Counted from the stretch's first letter, positions 50,338 through 58,750 are shown. The stretch is DNA of 64,000 nt from Paenibacillus athensensis (GCF_004514475.2 NZ_MYFO02000010.1:124001-188000), one strand, 5' to 3'. The notes: generated from the sequence alone by a model not told the origin. Translations and numbers: made by a program.

Positions 50338-50571
50338 ATGATCTTTTCTTATCGGAAAACGCTGGCTCGCATGCGGTTTTTGCTGTTTTTTATGGTGCTG
50401 ACGTTCCTGTTGTATCAATTGATGTCAGCTGTCGACGGCTGGATTGAGCCTACGGAGAAGTACAGGTCTCCGGGCGGCCAAGCGGCCAAGGTGTTTAATC
50501 AGCATGTGTCCCTGAACGAAAACGGCAGCATGGGCGACCGGCTGCGCTTGTTTTATTGGTATGGGGAGTAG
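50338..50571 (+). CDS. yqzK: DUF4227 protein YqzK
   Basis: A 77-residue protein with one N-terminal membrane helix (about 12-31) and a conserved end, GDRLRLFYWYGE, that matches YqzK/DUF4227. CGGAGGACTGGCT precedes the ATG. Its place between the fur/ald region and xerD is the Bacillus order. The function is unknown. Confidence 0.82.
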   Translation: MIFSYRKTLARMRFLLFFMVLTFLLYQLMSAVDGWIEPTEKYRSPGGQAAKVFNQHVSLNENGSMGDRLRLFYWYGE

Positions 50572-50652
50572 CTGAATAAAGAGGAATTTGGAAATGTTGT
50601 GTGGAATGGTTAGAGCAGAACGAAAGTACGAGGCGAAGGGGTAACGTGGACC

Positions 50653-51546
50653 GTGAAAAATGACCTGCAGGCTTTTATGCACCATGTGTCCGTGGTGAAG
50701 CGTCTATCCCGCAATACGCTGGAATCTTACGAACGCGATCTGCTGCAATATATGGATTATTTGCAGGCTCAGGGCGTACGCGAGTGGCGGGATTCGGGCA
50801 AAACGCAGCTGGCCGGCTATGTTGCCGGACTGAAGCAGCGCGGCCGCGCAGCGGCGACGATTTCACGGATGCTGGTGTCCATTCGCGCGTTGTATCAATT
50901 TCTGGTTCGCGAACGGGTCATGGAAAGCGATCCTTCCATGTTCATCGAGACGCCCAAGCTGGAGAAAAAAGTACCGACGGTGCTGACCGTTCAGGAAATC
51001 GCCACGCTGCTGGATGCGCCGCAAACGGCAACCGTAGGCGGCTTGCGGGATAAGGCGATGCTGGAGCTGCTGTATGCGACAGGCATTCGCGTGTCGGAGC
51101 TGATCGCGCTGCCGGTTGACGATCTCAATCTGCAAATGGGCTACATCCGCTGTGTTGGCAAAGCGGGCAAGGAACGGATCATTCCGATCGGGGCAATGGC
51201 GGTGCGCTGTCTGGAGGCGTATCTGCAAGGCGGCCGGTCGCGTCTGTTGAAAAATCCTGCGGAGCAGGCCTTGTTTATCGGCCATTTGGGCACGGCAATG
51301 ACGCGGCAAGGCTTTTGGAAAATCATGAAGCGTTATGCGCGCGAGCTTGGCATCAGCAAGGATATTACGCCGCATACGCTGCGCCATTCGTTCGCTGCGC
51401 ATTTGCTGGAGAACGGCGCCGATTTGAAATCGGTGCAGGAAATGCTCGGACATGCTGACATTTCCACGACGCAAATTTATACACAGGTGACCCGGACGAA
51501 AATGAAGGACGTTTACAACCGCGCGCATCCGCGGGCGCAGATGTAA
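50653..51546 (+). CDS. xerD: tyrosine recombinase XerD
   Basis: Resolves chromosome dimers at dif with its partner XerC. The 297-residue protein has an N-terminal SAM-like domain (about 1-85, LSRNTLESYERDLLQYMDYL) and a catalytic domain with Arg in ATGIRVSELI, Lys in VGKAGKERIIPI, HTLRHSFAAHLLENG (His and Arg), and LGHADISTTQIYTQ (His and nucleophile Tyr, near 279). The start is GTG 50653 with AAGGGG about 11 bases upstream. Confidence 0.96.
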   Translation: MKNDLQAFMHHVSVVKRLSRNTLESYERDLLQYMDYLQAQGVREWRDSGKTQLAGYVAGLKQRGRAAATISRMLVSIRALYQFLVRERVMESDPSMFIETPKLEKKVPTVLTVQEIATLLDAPQTATVGGLRDKAMLELLYATGIRVSELIALPVDDLNLQMGYIRCVGKAGKERIIPIGAMAVRCLEAYLQGGRSRLLKNPAEQALFIGHLGTAMTRQGFWKIMKRYARELGISKDITPHTLRHSFAAHLLENGADLKSVQEMLGHADISTTQIYTQVTRTKMKDVYNRAHPRAQM

Positions 51547-51555
51547 GCGAAAGAG

Positions 51556-51587
51556 GGCTTGCTTCCGTGAGGGGGCAAGCCGTTTTT
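51556..51587 (+). terminator. intrinsic terminator of xerD
   Basis: GGCTTGC / GCAAGCC, a 7-bp stem with a 12-base loop, followed by GTTTTTG. Confidence 0.8.
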
Positions 51588-51601
51588 GCCGTCCGGCCAT
51601 T

Positions 51602-51630
51602 TTGCAATCATTCCCATGAAATGAGATAAT
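51602..51630 (+). promoter_or_regulatory. sigma-A promoter of deoB
   Basis: TTGCAA at 51602-51607, a 17-base spacer, and GATAAT at 51625-51630 with an extended -10 TGA. Confidence 0.7.
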
Positions 51631-51634
51631 AAAC

Positions 51635-51653
51635 ACGGGTAAACACTACCCGT
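51635..51653. promoter_or_regulatory. palindrome over the deoB transcription start
   Basis: ACGGGTA, AACAC, TACCCGT: 7-bp perfect arms beginning 5 bases after the -10 element, so it covers the expected +1. It could be a repressor operator for the nucleoside salvage group or a 5' mRNA hairpin. Confidence 0.5.
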
Positions 51654-51671
51654 CAGTGAGGGAGGGATACG

Positions 51672-52847
51672 ATGCGCTTTGAGAGAATTTGCCTGATTGT
51701 GCTCGACAGCGTCGGAATCGGCGAGCTGCCGGACGCCGCGCGTTTTGGCGATACGGGCTCCCATACGCTCGGGCATATTGCCCAGCGGAATGAAGGCTTT
51801 GCGCTACCTGCCATGCAAAAGCTGGGACTTGGCAATATCGCCGAGCTGCGCAACGTTCCGGCGGCCGAAGTGCCCGCGGCGTATTACGGCAAAATGGCCG
51901 AGGTCTCCGTTGGCAAGGACACAATGACGGGGCATTGGGAATTGATGGGGCTCAAGGTGACGATCCCCTTTAACGTATATCCGGACGGATTTCCGGAGAA
52001 GCTCATTCGCGCCTTCGAGGAAGAGACGGGCCGCAAGGTGATCGGCAACAAGCCCGCGTCGGGCACGGAGATTCTGGATGAGCTGGGCGAGGAGCAGATG
52101 CGCACGGGCGCGTGGATCGTCTATACGTCAGCCGACAGCGTGTTCCAGCTTGCCGCTCATGAAGAGGTGATTCCGCTGGAGGAGCTGTATCGCGCCTGCG
52201 CGATTGCCCGGCGGTTGACGCTGCAGGACGAATTTGCCGTTGGACGCGTCATTGCCCGGCCGTATGTCGGACAGCCCGGCGCATTCAAGCGGACACCGAA
52301 CCGGCACGACTACGCGGTGAAGCCGCCGGAAGCAACCGTCATGAACCATGTGAAGGACGCGGGGCTGGACGTGATTGCGATTGGTAAAATCAACGACATT
52401 TACTCCGGCGAAGGCGTCACGCGCGCGATGCCGACCAAGAGCAACGAAGACGGCATCGAGAAAACGCTGGAAACGCTGCGTTCGCCGTTCCGCGGGCTGG
52501 CGTTTACGAATCTGGTTGACTTTGATTCGCTGTACGGCCATCGCCGCGACCCGCAGGGCTATGCCAAGGCGCTGGAGGATTTCGACGCCCGGCTGCCCGA
52601 GCTGATGGCGGCGCTGGGGCCGAACGACCTGCTGATATTGACGGCCGATCACGGCAACGATCCGATTCACGCCGGTACGGACCACACGCGTGAATATGTG
52701 CCGGTCCTGCTGTACAGTCCGTCGCTGCAGCAGCCCGCTTCGATCGGGGTGCGCAGCACGTTCGCCGATTTGGGCGCAACGATTGCCGATAATTTCGGCG
52801 TCGCTTCGACGGGCAACGGCGAAAGCTTTTTACACTTGTTGAAATAA
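51672..52847 (+). CDS. deoB: phosphopentomutase
   Basis: Interconverts ribose or deoxyribose 1- and 5-phosphates, passing nucleoside sugar to central metabolism. The 391-residue alkaline-phosphatase-fold enzyme has the metal motif [25 protein letters not shown] (with the phosphorylated Thr), [27 protein letters not shown] and [27 protein letters not shown] precedes the ATG. It is followed by two phosphorylase genes in an operon. Confidence 0.97.
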   Translation: MRFERICLIVLDSVGIGELPDAARFGDTGSHTLGHIAQRNEGFALPAMQKLGLGNIAELRNVPAAEVPAAYYGKMAEVSVGKDTMTGHWELMGLKVTIPFNVYPDGFPEKLIRAFEEETGRKVIGNKPASGTEILDELGEEQMRTGAWIVYTSADSVFQLAAHEEVIPLEELYRACAIARRLTLQDEFAVGRVIARPYVGQPGAFKRTPNRHDYAVKPPEATVMNHVKDAGLDVIAIGKINDIYSGEGVTRAMPTKSNEDGIEKTLETLRSPFRGLAFTNLVDFDSLYGHRRDPQGYAKALEDFDARLPELMAALGPNDLLILTADHGNDPIHAGTDHTREYVPVLLYSPSLQQPASIGVRSTFADLGATIADNFGVASTGNGESFLHLLK

Positions 52848-52877
52848 TTAAAGACATAGAGAAACGAGGAATGTGTT

Positions 52878-53705
52878 GTGTCCACATCGACTGTTATAGA
52901 GCAAATTCGCGAGGCGGCAGCCTATATTCGCAAGGAAATCGGCGCCGATCCGCAAATCGGGCTGATTCTGGGCTCGGGGCTGGGCGTTCTGGCCGATCTG
53001 ATTGAACATCCGACGGTGGTGCCCTACAGCAGCATCCCGCATTTTCCCGTATCGACGGTGGAGGGGCACGCGGGCGAGCTTGTCGCGGGGCAGATTCAGG
53101 GCAAGCAAGTGCTGATCATGAAGGGGCGGTTCCATGCCTATGAGGGCTACGGCGTAGAGACGGTTTCGTTTCCCGTGCGGGTAATGAAGGAATTGGGCGT
53201 GGCGACGTTGATCGTTACTAATGCGGCGGGCGGCATCAATACATCGTACAACGTTGGCGATTTGATGGTCATCAGTGATCATCTGAACATGACGTTCCGC
53301 AACCCGTTGATCGGCCCGAATGACAATGCGCTGGGCGTGCGCTTCCCGGACATGTCCGAGGCGTACAGCCGTCGTTTGCGCACGTTGGCGCACGACGTTG
53401 CGGCGAAGATGGATTTTTCGCTGCAAGAAGGCGTCTATGTCGGCTTGCTGGGACCGAATTACGAGACGCCGGCGGAAATTCGCATGTTCCGCACGCTGGG
53501 CGCAGACGCCGTGGGCATGTCGACGGTGCCCGAGGTGATTGTGGCGCGCCATGCCGGCATCGAGGTGCTGGGCTTCTCCTGCATTTCCAATATGGCGGCA
53601 GGCATTCTCGATCAGCCGTTGTCGCATGCGGAAGTGATGGAGACGACGGAGCGGGTGAAACCGAAATTTTTGAAGCTGGTGCTGGGCATTATCGAAGCGC
53701 TGTAG
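52878..53705 (+). CDS. punA: purine nucleoside phosphorylase (6-oxopurine type)
   Basis: Trimeric-type phosphorylase cleaving inosine and guanosine to base and sugar 1-phosphate. The 275-residue protein has the phosphate-site LGSGLGVLADLI and KGRFHAYEGY, TNAAGGIN, and NPLIGPNDNALGVRFPDMSEAY. The base-site Glu is in GPNYETPAEI (about 193) and the base-site Asn in SCISNMAAG (about 236), the residues that read 6-oxopurines in this family. The start is GTG after ACGAGG. It is 30 bases after deoB. Confidence 0.94.
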   Translation: MSTSTVIEQIREAAAYIRKEIGADPQIGLILGSGLGVLADLIEHPTVVPYSSIPHFPVSTVEGHAGELVAGQIQGKQVLIMKGRFHAYEGYGVETVSFPVRVMKELGVATLIVTNAAGGINTSYNVGDLMVISDHLNMTFRNPLIGPNDNALGVRFPDMSEAYSRRLRTLAHDVAAKMDFSLQEGVYVGLLGPNYETPAEIRMFRTLGADAVGMSTVPEVIVARHAGIEVLGFSCISNMAAGILDQPLSHAEVMETTERVKPKFLKLVLGIIEAL

Positions 53706-53720
53706 AGGAGGGCTTGTGCC

Positions 53721-54572
53721 GTGACATTGACATACGTGCAACAAATTCAGGAAGCGGCGGCGTATATCCGCAGCCGTCTGGGCGCGCTTGAGCCAGCCAT
53801 CGGCCTGGTGCTGGGCTCGGGGCTCGGCGATCTGGCCGAGCAGGTCGAAGCGCCGGTTGGGATTGACTACAGCGATGTGCCGTATTTTCCCGTTTCGACG
53901 GTAGAAGGGCATGCCGGGCGTTTTGTCGTCGGGCAACTGGAAGGCAAAACCGTGATCGTGATGCAGGGGCGTTTTCATTATTATGAAGGTTATGCGATGA
54001 AAAAAGTCGTGTTCCCCGTCTACGTCATGAAGGCGCTGGGCGTCCACACGGTCGTGATGACCAATGCTGCCGGGGGAATGAACCGCGCGTTCCAACCGGG
54101 CGATTTGATGCTGATCCGCGATCATTTGAACCTGACCGGCGATAATCCTCTGATCGGACCGAACGACGATGAGCTGGGCGTGCGCTTCCCGGACATGTCC
54201 GAGGCGTACAGCCGTACCTACCGCGAGCTGGCGCACCGGCTGGCGGCGGAGATTCCCGGCGAGGGCGGTGCCCCGCTGCGCTTGCAGGAGGGCGTTTATG
54301 CCGGCATTACGGGCCCAACCTATATGACGCCGTCGGAGCTGACGATGCTGGCGCGTCTGGGCGGCGACGCCGTGGGCATGTCGACGGTCGGCGAGGTGAT
54401 TGCAGCCCGCCATGCGGGACTGGCCGTGCTCGGCATTTCCTGCATTACCGACATGGCGATTGGCGAGGAGCTGGAGCCGCTGACGCATGAGCAGGTGGTC
54501 GCTGTGGCGAACCGCACGAAGCCGCGGTTTATTGCGCTGGTGAAGGCGTTTGTCAGGGAAGCGGATGTGTAG
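53721..54572 (+). CDS. second purine nucleoside phosphorylase with altered base site
   Basis: A 283-residue paralogue of the preceding gene (clearly similar along its whole length), 15 bases downstream, GTG start after GAGGAGGG. The phosphate and sugar motifs are kept (LGSGLGDLAEQV, QGRFHYYEGYAM, TNAAGGMN). The two base-reading positions differ: the Glu of NYETP is Met (TYMTP) and the Asn of SNMAAG is Asp (TDMAIG). In the PNP/MTAP family, Asp at the latter position goes with 6-aminopurine recognition. An adenosine-type or methylthioadenosine-like specificity is therefore inferred, not shown. Confidence 0.85.
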   Translation: MTLTYVQQIQEAAAYIRSRLGALEPAIGLVLGSGLGDLAEQVEAPVGIDYSDVPYFPVSTVEGHAGRFVVGQLEGKTVIVMQGRFHYYEGYAMKKVVFPVYVMKALGVHTVVMTNAAGGMNRAFQPGDLMLIRDHLNLTGDNPLIGPNDDELGVRFPDMSEAYSRTYRELAHRLAAEIPGEGGAPLRLQEGVYAGITGPTYMTPSELTMLARLGGDAVGMSTVGEVIAARHAGLAVLGISCITDMAIGEELEPLTHEQVVAVANRTKPRFIALVKAFVREADV

Positions 54573-54591
54573 GGTGTGAGGTTCAAAATTC

Positions 54592-54658
54592 AATAGCACT
54601 ATGACCACTCCTCTCGGATTATCGTTGTCTAAAGAGAAGTGGTCTTTGTGTTATTTTT
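54592..54658 (+). terminator. terminator of the deoB-phosphorylase operon
   Basis: GACCACT and CTCT pair with AGAG and AGTGGTC, flanked by AATAGCAC / GTGTTATT, and end in TTTTT. Confidence 0.8.
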
Positions 54659-54671
54659 AGGGGGAAGGGTC

Positions 54672-55466
54672 ATGCTGCCAAAGAAGCTTTTTTCAGCTTT
54701 TTTTTCGTCTAGTTACTTCGTTCTTATTCTTTCTAGTCCTATTTTCATTACACGAACTTCATCCGGTTTTTTTGGATATAACAGAAACGATTTATTTGAA
54801 TATTTATCCAATATTTGGTCGGTGATGTTTGTTTATTTTATGTATACGTTTATCATTGTTTTAGTTTACGGGATCGGTGTCTCTGTTCTTTTGGAGCTTG
54901 TATTAAGAAGACTCGGTGCGAAGCTAAAATTAATCGTTTCCGGCATTTTGCACACCTTGCTGGGAGCATTGGGCGGGCTGGTATTCATGACTCCATTAAC
55001 GATGGTCTATGGTGGCAGTGTAGCTCTGATGTTTTTTATCATTGACGCCATTTATGAAAAACATATTACAGGCAAAAGAATGTTGAAAATAGTATCCTTG
55101 ATCCCTTTATTATGGGGGCTATTCAGTTTTGGATTACATTATCCTTACTGGTATATACAAGATGGAAAGTATACAGCCGAAGAAGCAGTCAAATTTGTGG
55201 TAGCTGGAGCAGGCACGTACGAATCGCTGTTTCCGGATGAACGTACCCAAACTATTGAAACTCGTTCAGATGGGTATCGAATCACTCGCACAACGGATAT
55301 TGAGCAAGTCGGTAAAGGGAATTTTCGTGTTAAGCTCATTGAACGGTGGGAGAAGGAAGGCGTAAGTGGGGAACATACCAGCTTTTATCGTGTACAAAGG
55401 AAAGAAGGTTCAACCTCCTCTTGGGCGGATGGTTCAACAGGAGATATAATCCCGTTTCGGCATTAA
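54672..55466 (+). CDS. hypothetical membrane protein, 264 residues
   Basis: Family not recognised. Four to five membrane helices lie in the first half (about 8-28, 45-75, 88-110, 112-133, 145-165), then an extracytoplasmic or cytoplasmic tail of about 90 residues rich in beta-prone segments (RTQTIETRSDGYRITRTT, FRVKLIERWEKEG). The codons and base composition are visibly lower in GC than neighbours, suggesting recent transfer. GGGAAGG precedes the ATG at 54672. Confidence 0.6.
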   Translation: MLPKKLFSAFFSSSYFVLILSSPIFITRTSSGFFGYNRNDLFEYLSNIWSVMFVYFMYTFIIVLVYGIGVSVLLELVLRRLGAKLKLIVSGILHTLLGALGGLVFMTPLTMVYGGSVALMFFIIDAIYEKHITGKRMLKIVSLIPLLWGLFSFGLHYPYWYIQDGKYTAEEAVKFVVAGAGTYESLFPDERTQTIETRSDGYRITRTTDIEQVGKGNFRVKLIERWEKEGVSGEHTSFYRVQRKEGSTSSWADGSTGDIIPFRH

Positions 55467-55470
55467 AATA

Positions 55471-56073
55471 CTACTCATCACGTAAAACCGGAATAAAGAC
55501 ATTCAACAGCCCATTCAAGCGCGGAAAATGATGCTTATCCATATAAACAAACAACCAGGAGTCATCTACGGAAGCAAAATAAAATCGTTTGCTGCTGCCG
55601 CTGCAAGCCAAAATTCGCGAAATATAAAGTAGAAGCGTAATCATCATTCCATTGTGCCCCATATCAAGCTCACATCGATAAGCCTGACCAGAAGCTGTAA
55701 AGGAAAGCCAACCTTTGTGTTGCACCAAATCCAATTCCTCCGAGATATGGTTAATCAGCAAGTCAGTTCGTATGATGTCAGCGATTCTTTTCATATTTCG
55801 CAGTAAATCTCCGCTTTTATTAATACGTGGATATCCAACAGACCAAATCTGATCAGACAAATATTCACCCGGTTCTTGGGTATTCGGCAGGACCGTTCCA
55901 AGGGCAAGTAGCAGATGAATGTACGGTCCTTTCTCGAATAGTTCCTTTTGATCTGGGGCTAGGAGATGGACGAAGTTGCTGTCTTTCAAAATCACGCCAA
56001 TTTGCATAAGTTCGTGCAATTGATTTTCAAGGGGAATGCGCAAAAGTTTTGCTTTTTTGGCTTGAAACCACAT
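55471..56073 (-). CDS. hypothetical protein, 200 residues
   Basis: Family not recognised. A soluble, mostly helical protein with readable parts LENQLHELMQIGVILKDSNFVHLL, WSVGYPRINKSGDLLRNMKRIADIIRTDL (in pieces) and a C-terminal FYFASVDDSWLFVYMDKHHFPRL. The ATG at 56073 has a strong AGGAGGT 7 bases upstream, and the frame opens further to 56121 without one. It ends 4 bases after the end of the convergent membrane-protein gene. Low GC, like that gene. Immunity-like or adaptor roles are possible but unsupported. Confidence 0.6.
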   Translation of the reverse strand: MWFQAKKAKLLRIPLENQLHELMQIGVILKDSNFVHLLAPDQKELFEKGPYIHLLLALGTVLPNTQEPGEYLSDQIWSVGYPRINKSGDLLRNMKRIADIIRTDLLINHISEELDLVQHKGWLSFTASGQAYRCELDMGHNGMMITLLLYISRILACSGSSKRFYFASVDDSWLFVYMDKHHFPRLNGLLNVFIPVLRDE

Positions 56074-56202
56074 GACGATGACCTCCTGAATCGATTCGTA
56101 GCGAAAATAGTTCTTTGCCATTCACCATCTCATACGATATGCCCTGCGTCAATATTCAAAATGTTAAATCATCCATAAATAGTTCAATAAGCCGGAGGCT
56201 CC

Positions 56203-56442
56203 ATGCTAATCGAAATTGATGGCTACTTCAAGCAAGCATGGCTGCAAACAACAGCCGCATACACAGTAGCTGAATTACGAGCGCTTTATGACGATTTTCA
56301 AGAAAACAAGGGCTCCCTGTCGCTGGAGCTCGACGTTTGGTTATGCCGCGAACACGGCATGTCCATGCTAAAAAATCCCAGCGGCAACGCCGATATAATT
56401 ATTGATACAGATACGGACCGTATCTACAAGCCGAAATGGTAG
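56203..56442 (+). CDS. hypothetical protein, 79 residues
   Basis: Family not recognised. A small acidic protein with a helix (YTVAELRALYDDFQENKGS) followed by beta segments (LSLELDVWL, ADIIIDTDTDRIYKPKW). The ATG is preceded by GGAGGCTCC. It is divergent from the 200-residue gene and upstream of the NERD gene. It may belong to the same imported cluster. Confidence 0.55.
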   Translation: MLIEIDGYFKQAWLQTTAAYTVAELRALYDDFQENKGSLSLELDVWLCREHGMSMLKNPSGNADIIIDTDTDRIYKPKW

Positions 56443-56484
56443 TGCATTCATCAGAGTGGCTACAACAGGGAGTGATTGAGCACC

Positions 56485-57231
56485 ATGAACGTTATTCTGA
56501 TCGCGGTGATCGCACTGCTGATCTGGCTGCTGTTTGCCCGGCGCACGGCCCAAGGAAAAGGGGAGATCGGCGAACGAACGGTCGCTTTTCGTTTGCGCAA
56601 GCTGCGCCGCGGCGCTTATTGGGTGCTTGACGATGTGCTGATTCCAGCTCCGCGCGGTACGGCACAAATCGATCATGTCGTGGTTTCGGTCTATGGGATT
56701 TTTGTGATTGAGACGAAGCATTACAGCGGTACGATTTATGGACAGGAGCGGTCAGACTACTGGACGCAGCTGATTAACGGACGCAAGGAGGCTTTGTACA
56801 ATCCTTTACGTCAAAATAATGGCCATATCGTTGCGCTGAAAGCGCTGCTCGGGGAAGCCGCGTCCGGGGTGCCGTGGATTCCGATGGTTTGCTTTAGCGG
56901 GGCCGCCGATATTCGCGGCGTGGAAACGGAGTCGGAGGTCGTGACGGCCAAGCAATTGCTGCGAACGATCAAGAGCTACCGCGAGAAGATACTGGATCGC
57001 AGCGAAGAGAAGACGTTGTTCGAGCTGCTGGATGAAGCAAGGCTGACAGGCACCGGAGCGCGTCGGCGTCACGTGCGCACGGTGGAGCGGCGGCTGGAGA
57101 CGCGGGAGCGCGATATTGCCCGGGGATTGTGCCCGCGTTGCGGCGGGGCGCTGATAAACCGTAAGGGCCAATACGGGACGTTTCAGGGCTGCGAGCATTT
57201 CCCGCGCTGCCGGTTTGTCCACAGACAGTGA
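56485..57231 (+). CDS. NERD domain protein with topoisomerase-type zinc finger
   Basis: A 248-residue protein: an N-terminal membrane anchor (about 1-15), a NERD nuclease-related domain (about 22-135: GEIGERTVAFRL, IDHVVVSVYGIFVIETKHYSG with the Asp and ExK expected of a PD-(D/E)XK fold) and a C-terminal zinc ribbon (CPRCGGALINRKGQYGTFQG, then CEHFPRCRF) like those of topoisomerase I. A DNA substrate near the membrane is inferred. The start at ATG 56485 is the best of several. GC is again like the main chromosome. Confidence 0.85.
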   Translation: MNVILIAVIALLIWLLFARRTAQGKGEIGERTVAFRLRKLRRGAYWVLDDVLIPAPRGTAQIDHVVVSVYGIFVIETKHYSGTIYGQERSDYWTQLINGRKEALYNPLRQNNGHIVALKALLGEAASGVPWIPMVCFSGAADIRGVETESEVVTAKQLLRTIKSYREKILDRSEEKTLFELLDEARLTGTGARRRHVRTVERRLETRERDIARGLCPRCGGALINRKGQYGTFQGCEHFPRCRFVHRQ

Positions 57232-57475
57232 AGCGTAGTTACGCGTGAGTACAAAGCAGGTCGGCACCACGCACCAGGATTGGCGTGCGGTGCGAAAGAT
57301 AAGCTCCCGCAGGAGCGCTGCAAGCGGGTTGCCCGCTCCGCGATCTAAAGCCTGCGCGCTGCACCGGCATGCGGAAAGCCGCCGCACACGGCAATCAGGC
57401 CGCCTGCAGCGCAGACAGCCTGATCGTGACGCCTTGCGGCGCGTCATCTATTTTCGGCAATGAATACAAGGTTGA

Positions 57476-57571
57476 TTAAAGGACAAATGTGCTGGAGATG
57501 ATGACGAGCAGAATGAAGAGAACGAGAATGGCGGCCGAGGAGGAGTAGCCTACGCCTGCTGGATAACTCAT
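57476..57571 (-). CDS. YjcZ-like sporulation miniprotein (copy 1)
   Basis: A 31-residue peptide, MSYPAGVGYSSSAAILV, then LFILLVIISSTFVL: a short Gly/Tyr/Pro head and one membrane helix with the LVLFILLVII core of the YjcZ family. The ATG at 57571 follows AAAGGGTGATCCGC. It is too short for usual gene callers. A near-identical gene lies 121 bases upstream on the same strand. Confidence 0.7.
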   Translation of the reverse strand: MSYPAGVGYSSSAAILVLFILLVIISSTFVL

Positions 57572-57692
57572 GCGGATCACCCTTTCTGTGCGCATTGGTC
57601 TTGCTTGAACAGCTTATGCACAAAGCACTGTCTGTGCTTGGGCCAACGTTACTATTGTGTTCGTGCCCGGTATCCGGGCCGATCCAATGCTC

Positions 57693-57788
57693 TTACAGCA
57701 TAAACGTGCTGGAGATAATAACGAGCAAGATGAACAACACCAGAATCGCTGTTGCCGAGGTAAAGCCTGCACCTGCCGGATAAGTCAT
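57693..57788 (-). CDS. YjcZ-like sporulation miniprotein (copy 2)
   Basis: A 31-residue peptide, MTYPAGAGFTSATAILV, then LFILLVIISSTFML, differing from copy 1 at about 7 positions. The ATG at 57788 is behind AAAGGATGATGATC. The pair looks like a tandem duplication. YjcZ-type proteins are mother-cell or spore coat associated in Bacillus. The role here is inferred. Confidence 0.7.
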   Translation of the reverse strand: MTYPAGAGFTSATAILVLFILLVIISSTFML

Positions 57789-58135
57789 GATCATCATCCT
57801 TTCCGTTTGTCGGGGTGGTTGTTACGAAATTAGCTTATGGCGTTAGCCGCAAAACGCTTGGGCGATTGCAGTGATTGTGCGTATGCCCGGTTCAGGCCAT
57901 TGCCCGAGAAATAAGATGGGACGGCACGGTCCGACAAGAAATGGGCGAAGGGAGCCGGAGCTGTTGTCGAATTCGACAAGAGTAAAAAGGCATGGGACGG
58001 ACAGCGTGATTTTTTCCGCATATAGGGAAAAGAACTATTGAAGTAGCAGCAGGCCGCTGTTACAATGTAGTTATATAGAACTATCCAAAGTGCTATCCGA
58101 CCTACCACAACTCCAAAACAAGGAAGTGATGGAGC
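57789..58135. other. gap between YjcZ-like genes and the YvyF-type gene
   Basis: There are 347 bases with no supported gene. The right part holds a promoter (58038-58066). A leftward frame over 57830-58150 has no ribosome site or recognisable motif. Nothing else is seen. Confidence 0.6.
58038..58066 (+). promoter_or_regulatory. sigma-A promoter of the YvyF-type gene
   Basis: TTGAAG at 58038-58043, a 17-base spacer and TACAAT at 58061-58066 with an extended -10 TGT. Confidence 0.68.
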
Positions 58136-58573
58136 ATGCCGAGCCCGCAATTAATGGTAGCCAATTGTCCCCGCTGCGGTAAAGTGTTTCAAAAGAACGC
58201 AAGAAATATGTGCTCGGACTGCACTCACGATCTCGATGGCGCTCTGATCCGCTGTTTGGATTTTTTACGCAAGAACCACAAAGCGACAGCCGAGCAAGTC
58301 AGCGAGGCGACAGGCGTACCGGGCGACCAGCTTCTTGCCTGGATCAAAGAAAACAAAGTGATGATTTCGGATTATCCGAATTTGAACTACCCGTGTGCAA
58401 CGTGCGCCAAGCCGATTCGCAAGCATAAGATGTGTACGGACTGCTTGAATCGGATCAACAAGGACATTCGCGAGCTGAAGGAGAAAGACAAATCATTCGC
58501 CTTTTTACAAGCGCGGCAGGATGCTGGCCGAAGCGGAGCTTTTCAGATCAGCGACCGTTTTCGTCGCGGTTGA
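58136..58573 (+). CDS. yvyF: YvyF-type flagellar locus protein (TIGR03826)
   Basis: A 145-residue protein: an N-terminal zinc knuckle (NCPRCGKVFQKNARNMCSDC), a winged-helix-like middle (ATAEQVSEATGVPGDQLLAWIKENKVMISDYPNLNYPC in parts) and a second knuckle (CATCAKPIRKHKMCTDC). This is the YvyF layout. In Bacillus it sits in the comF-flgM cluster. Here it is a single gene away from flagellar genes, with its own promoter and terminator. A link to motility or late flagellar control is inferred. Confidence 0.78.
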   Translation: MPSPQLMVANCPRCGKVFQKNARNMCSDCTHDLDGALIRCLDFLRKNHKATAEQVSEATGVPGDQLLAWIKENKVMISDYPNLNYPCATCAKPIRKHKMCTDCLNRINKDIRELKEKDKSFAFLQARQDAGRSGAFQISDRFRRG

Positions 58574-58605
58574 AAATAGCCCGATCGGGTTATATTAGGG
58601 TGTAA

Positions 58606-58632
58606 ATCCTCCGATAAGGAGGATGTTTTTTT
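58606..58632 (+). terminator. intrinsic terminator of yvyF
   Basis: ATCCTCC / GGAGGAT, a 7-bp stem with a 5-base loop, followed by GTTTTTTT. Confidence 0.85.
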
Positions 58633-58750
58633 GTCCATATTCACAAAAACGTCACAAAACCTTCATGGATTTGCCATGTCAAGCGTATGGGATTTTGTTC
58701 GGTTTTTCAGTAAAATAAATGAAGTGACTTACAATATGGGGGGCTATGAC

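Noticed and set aside
57830-58150. 106-residue leftward frame
   Set aside because: It overlaps the promoter and start of the YvyF-type gene. No ribosome site and no family features.
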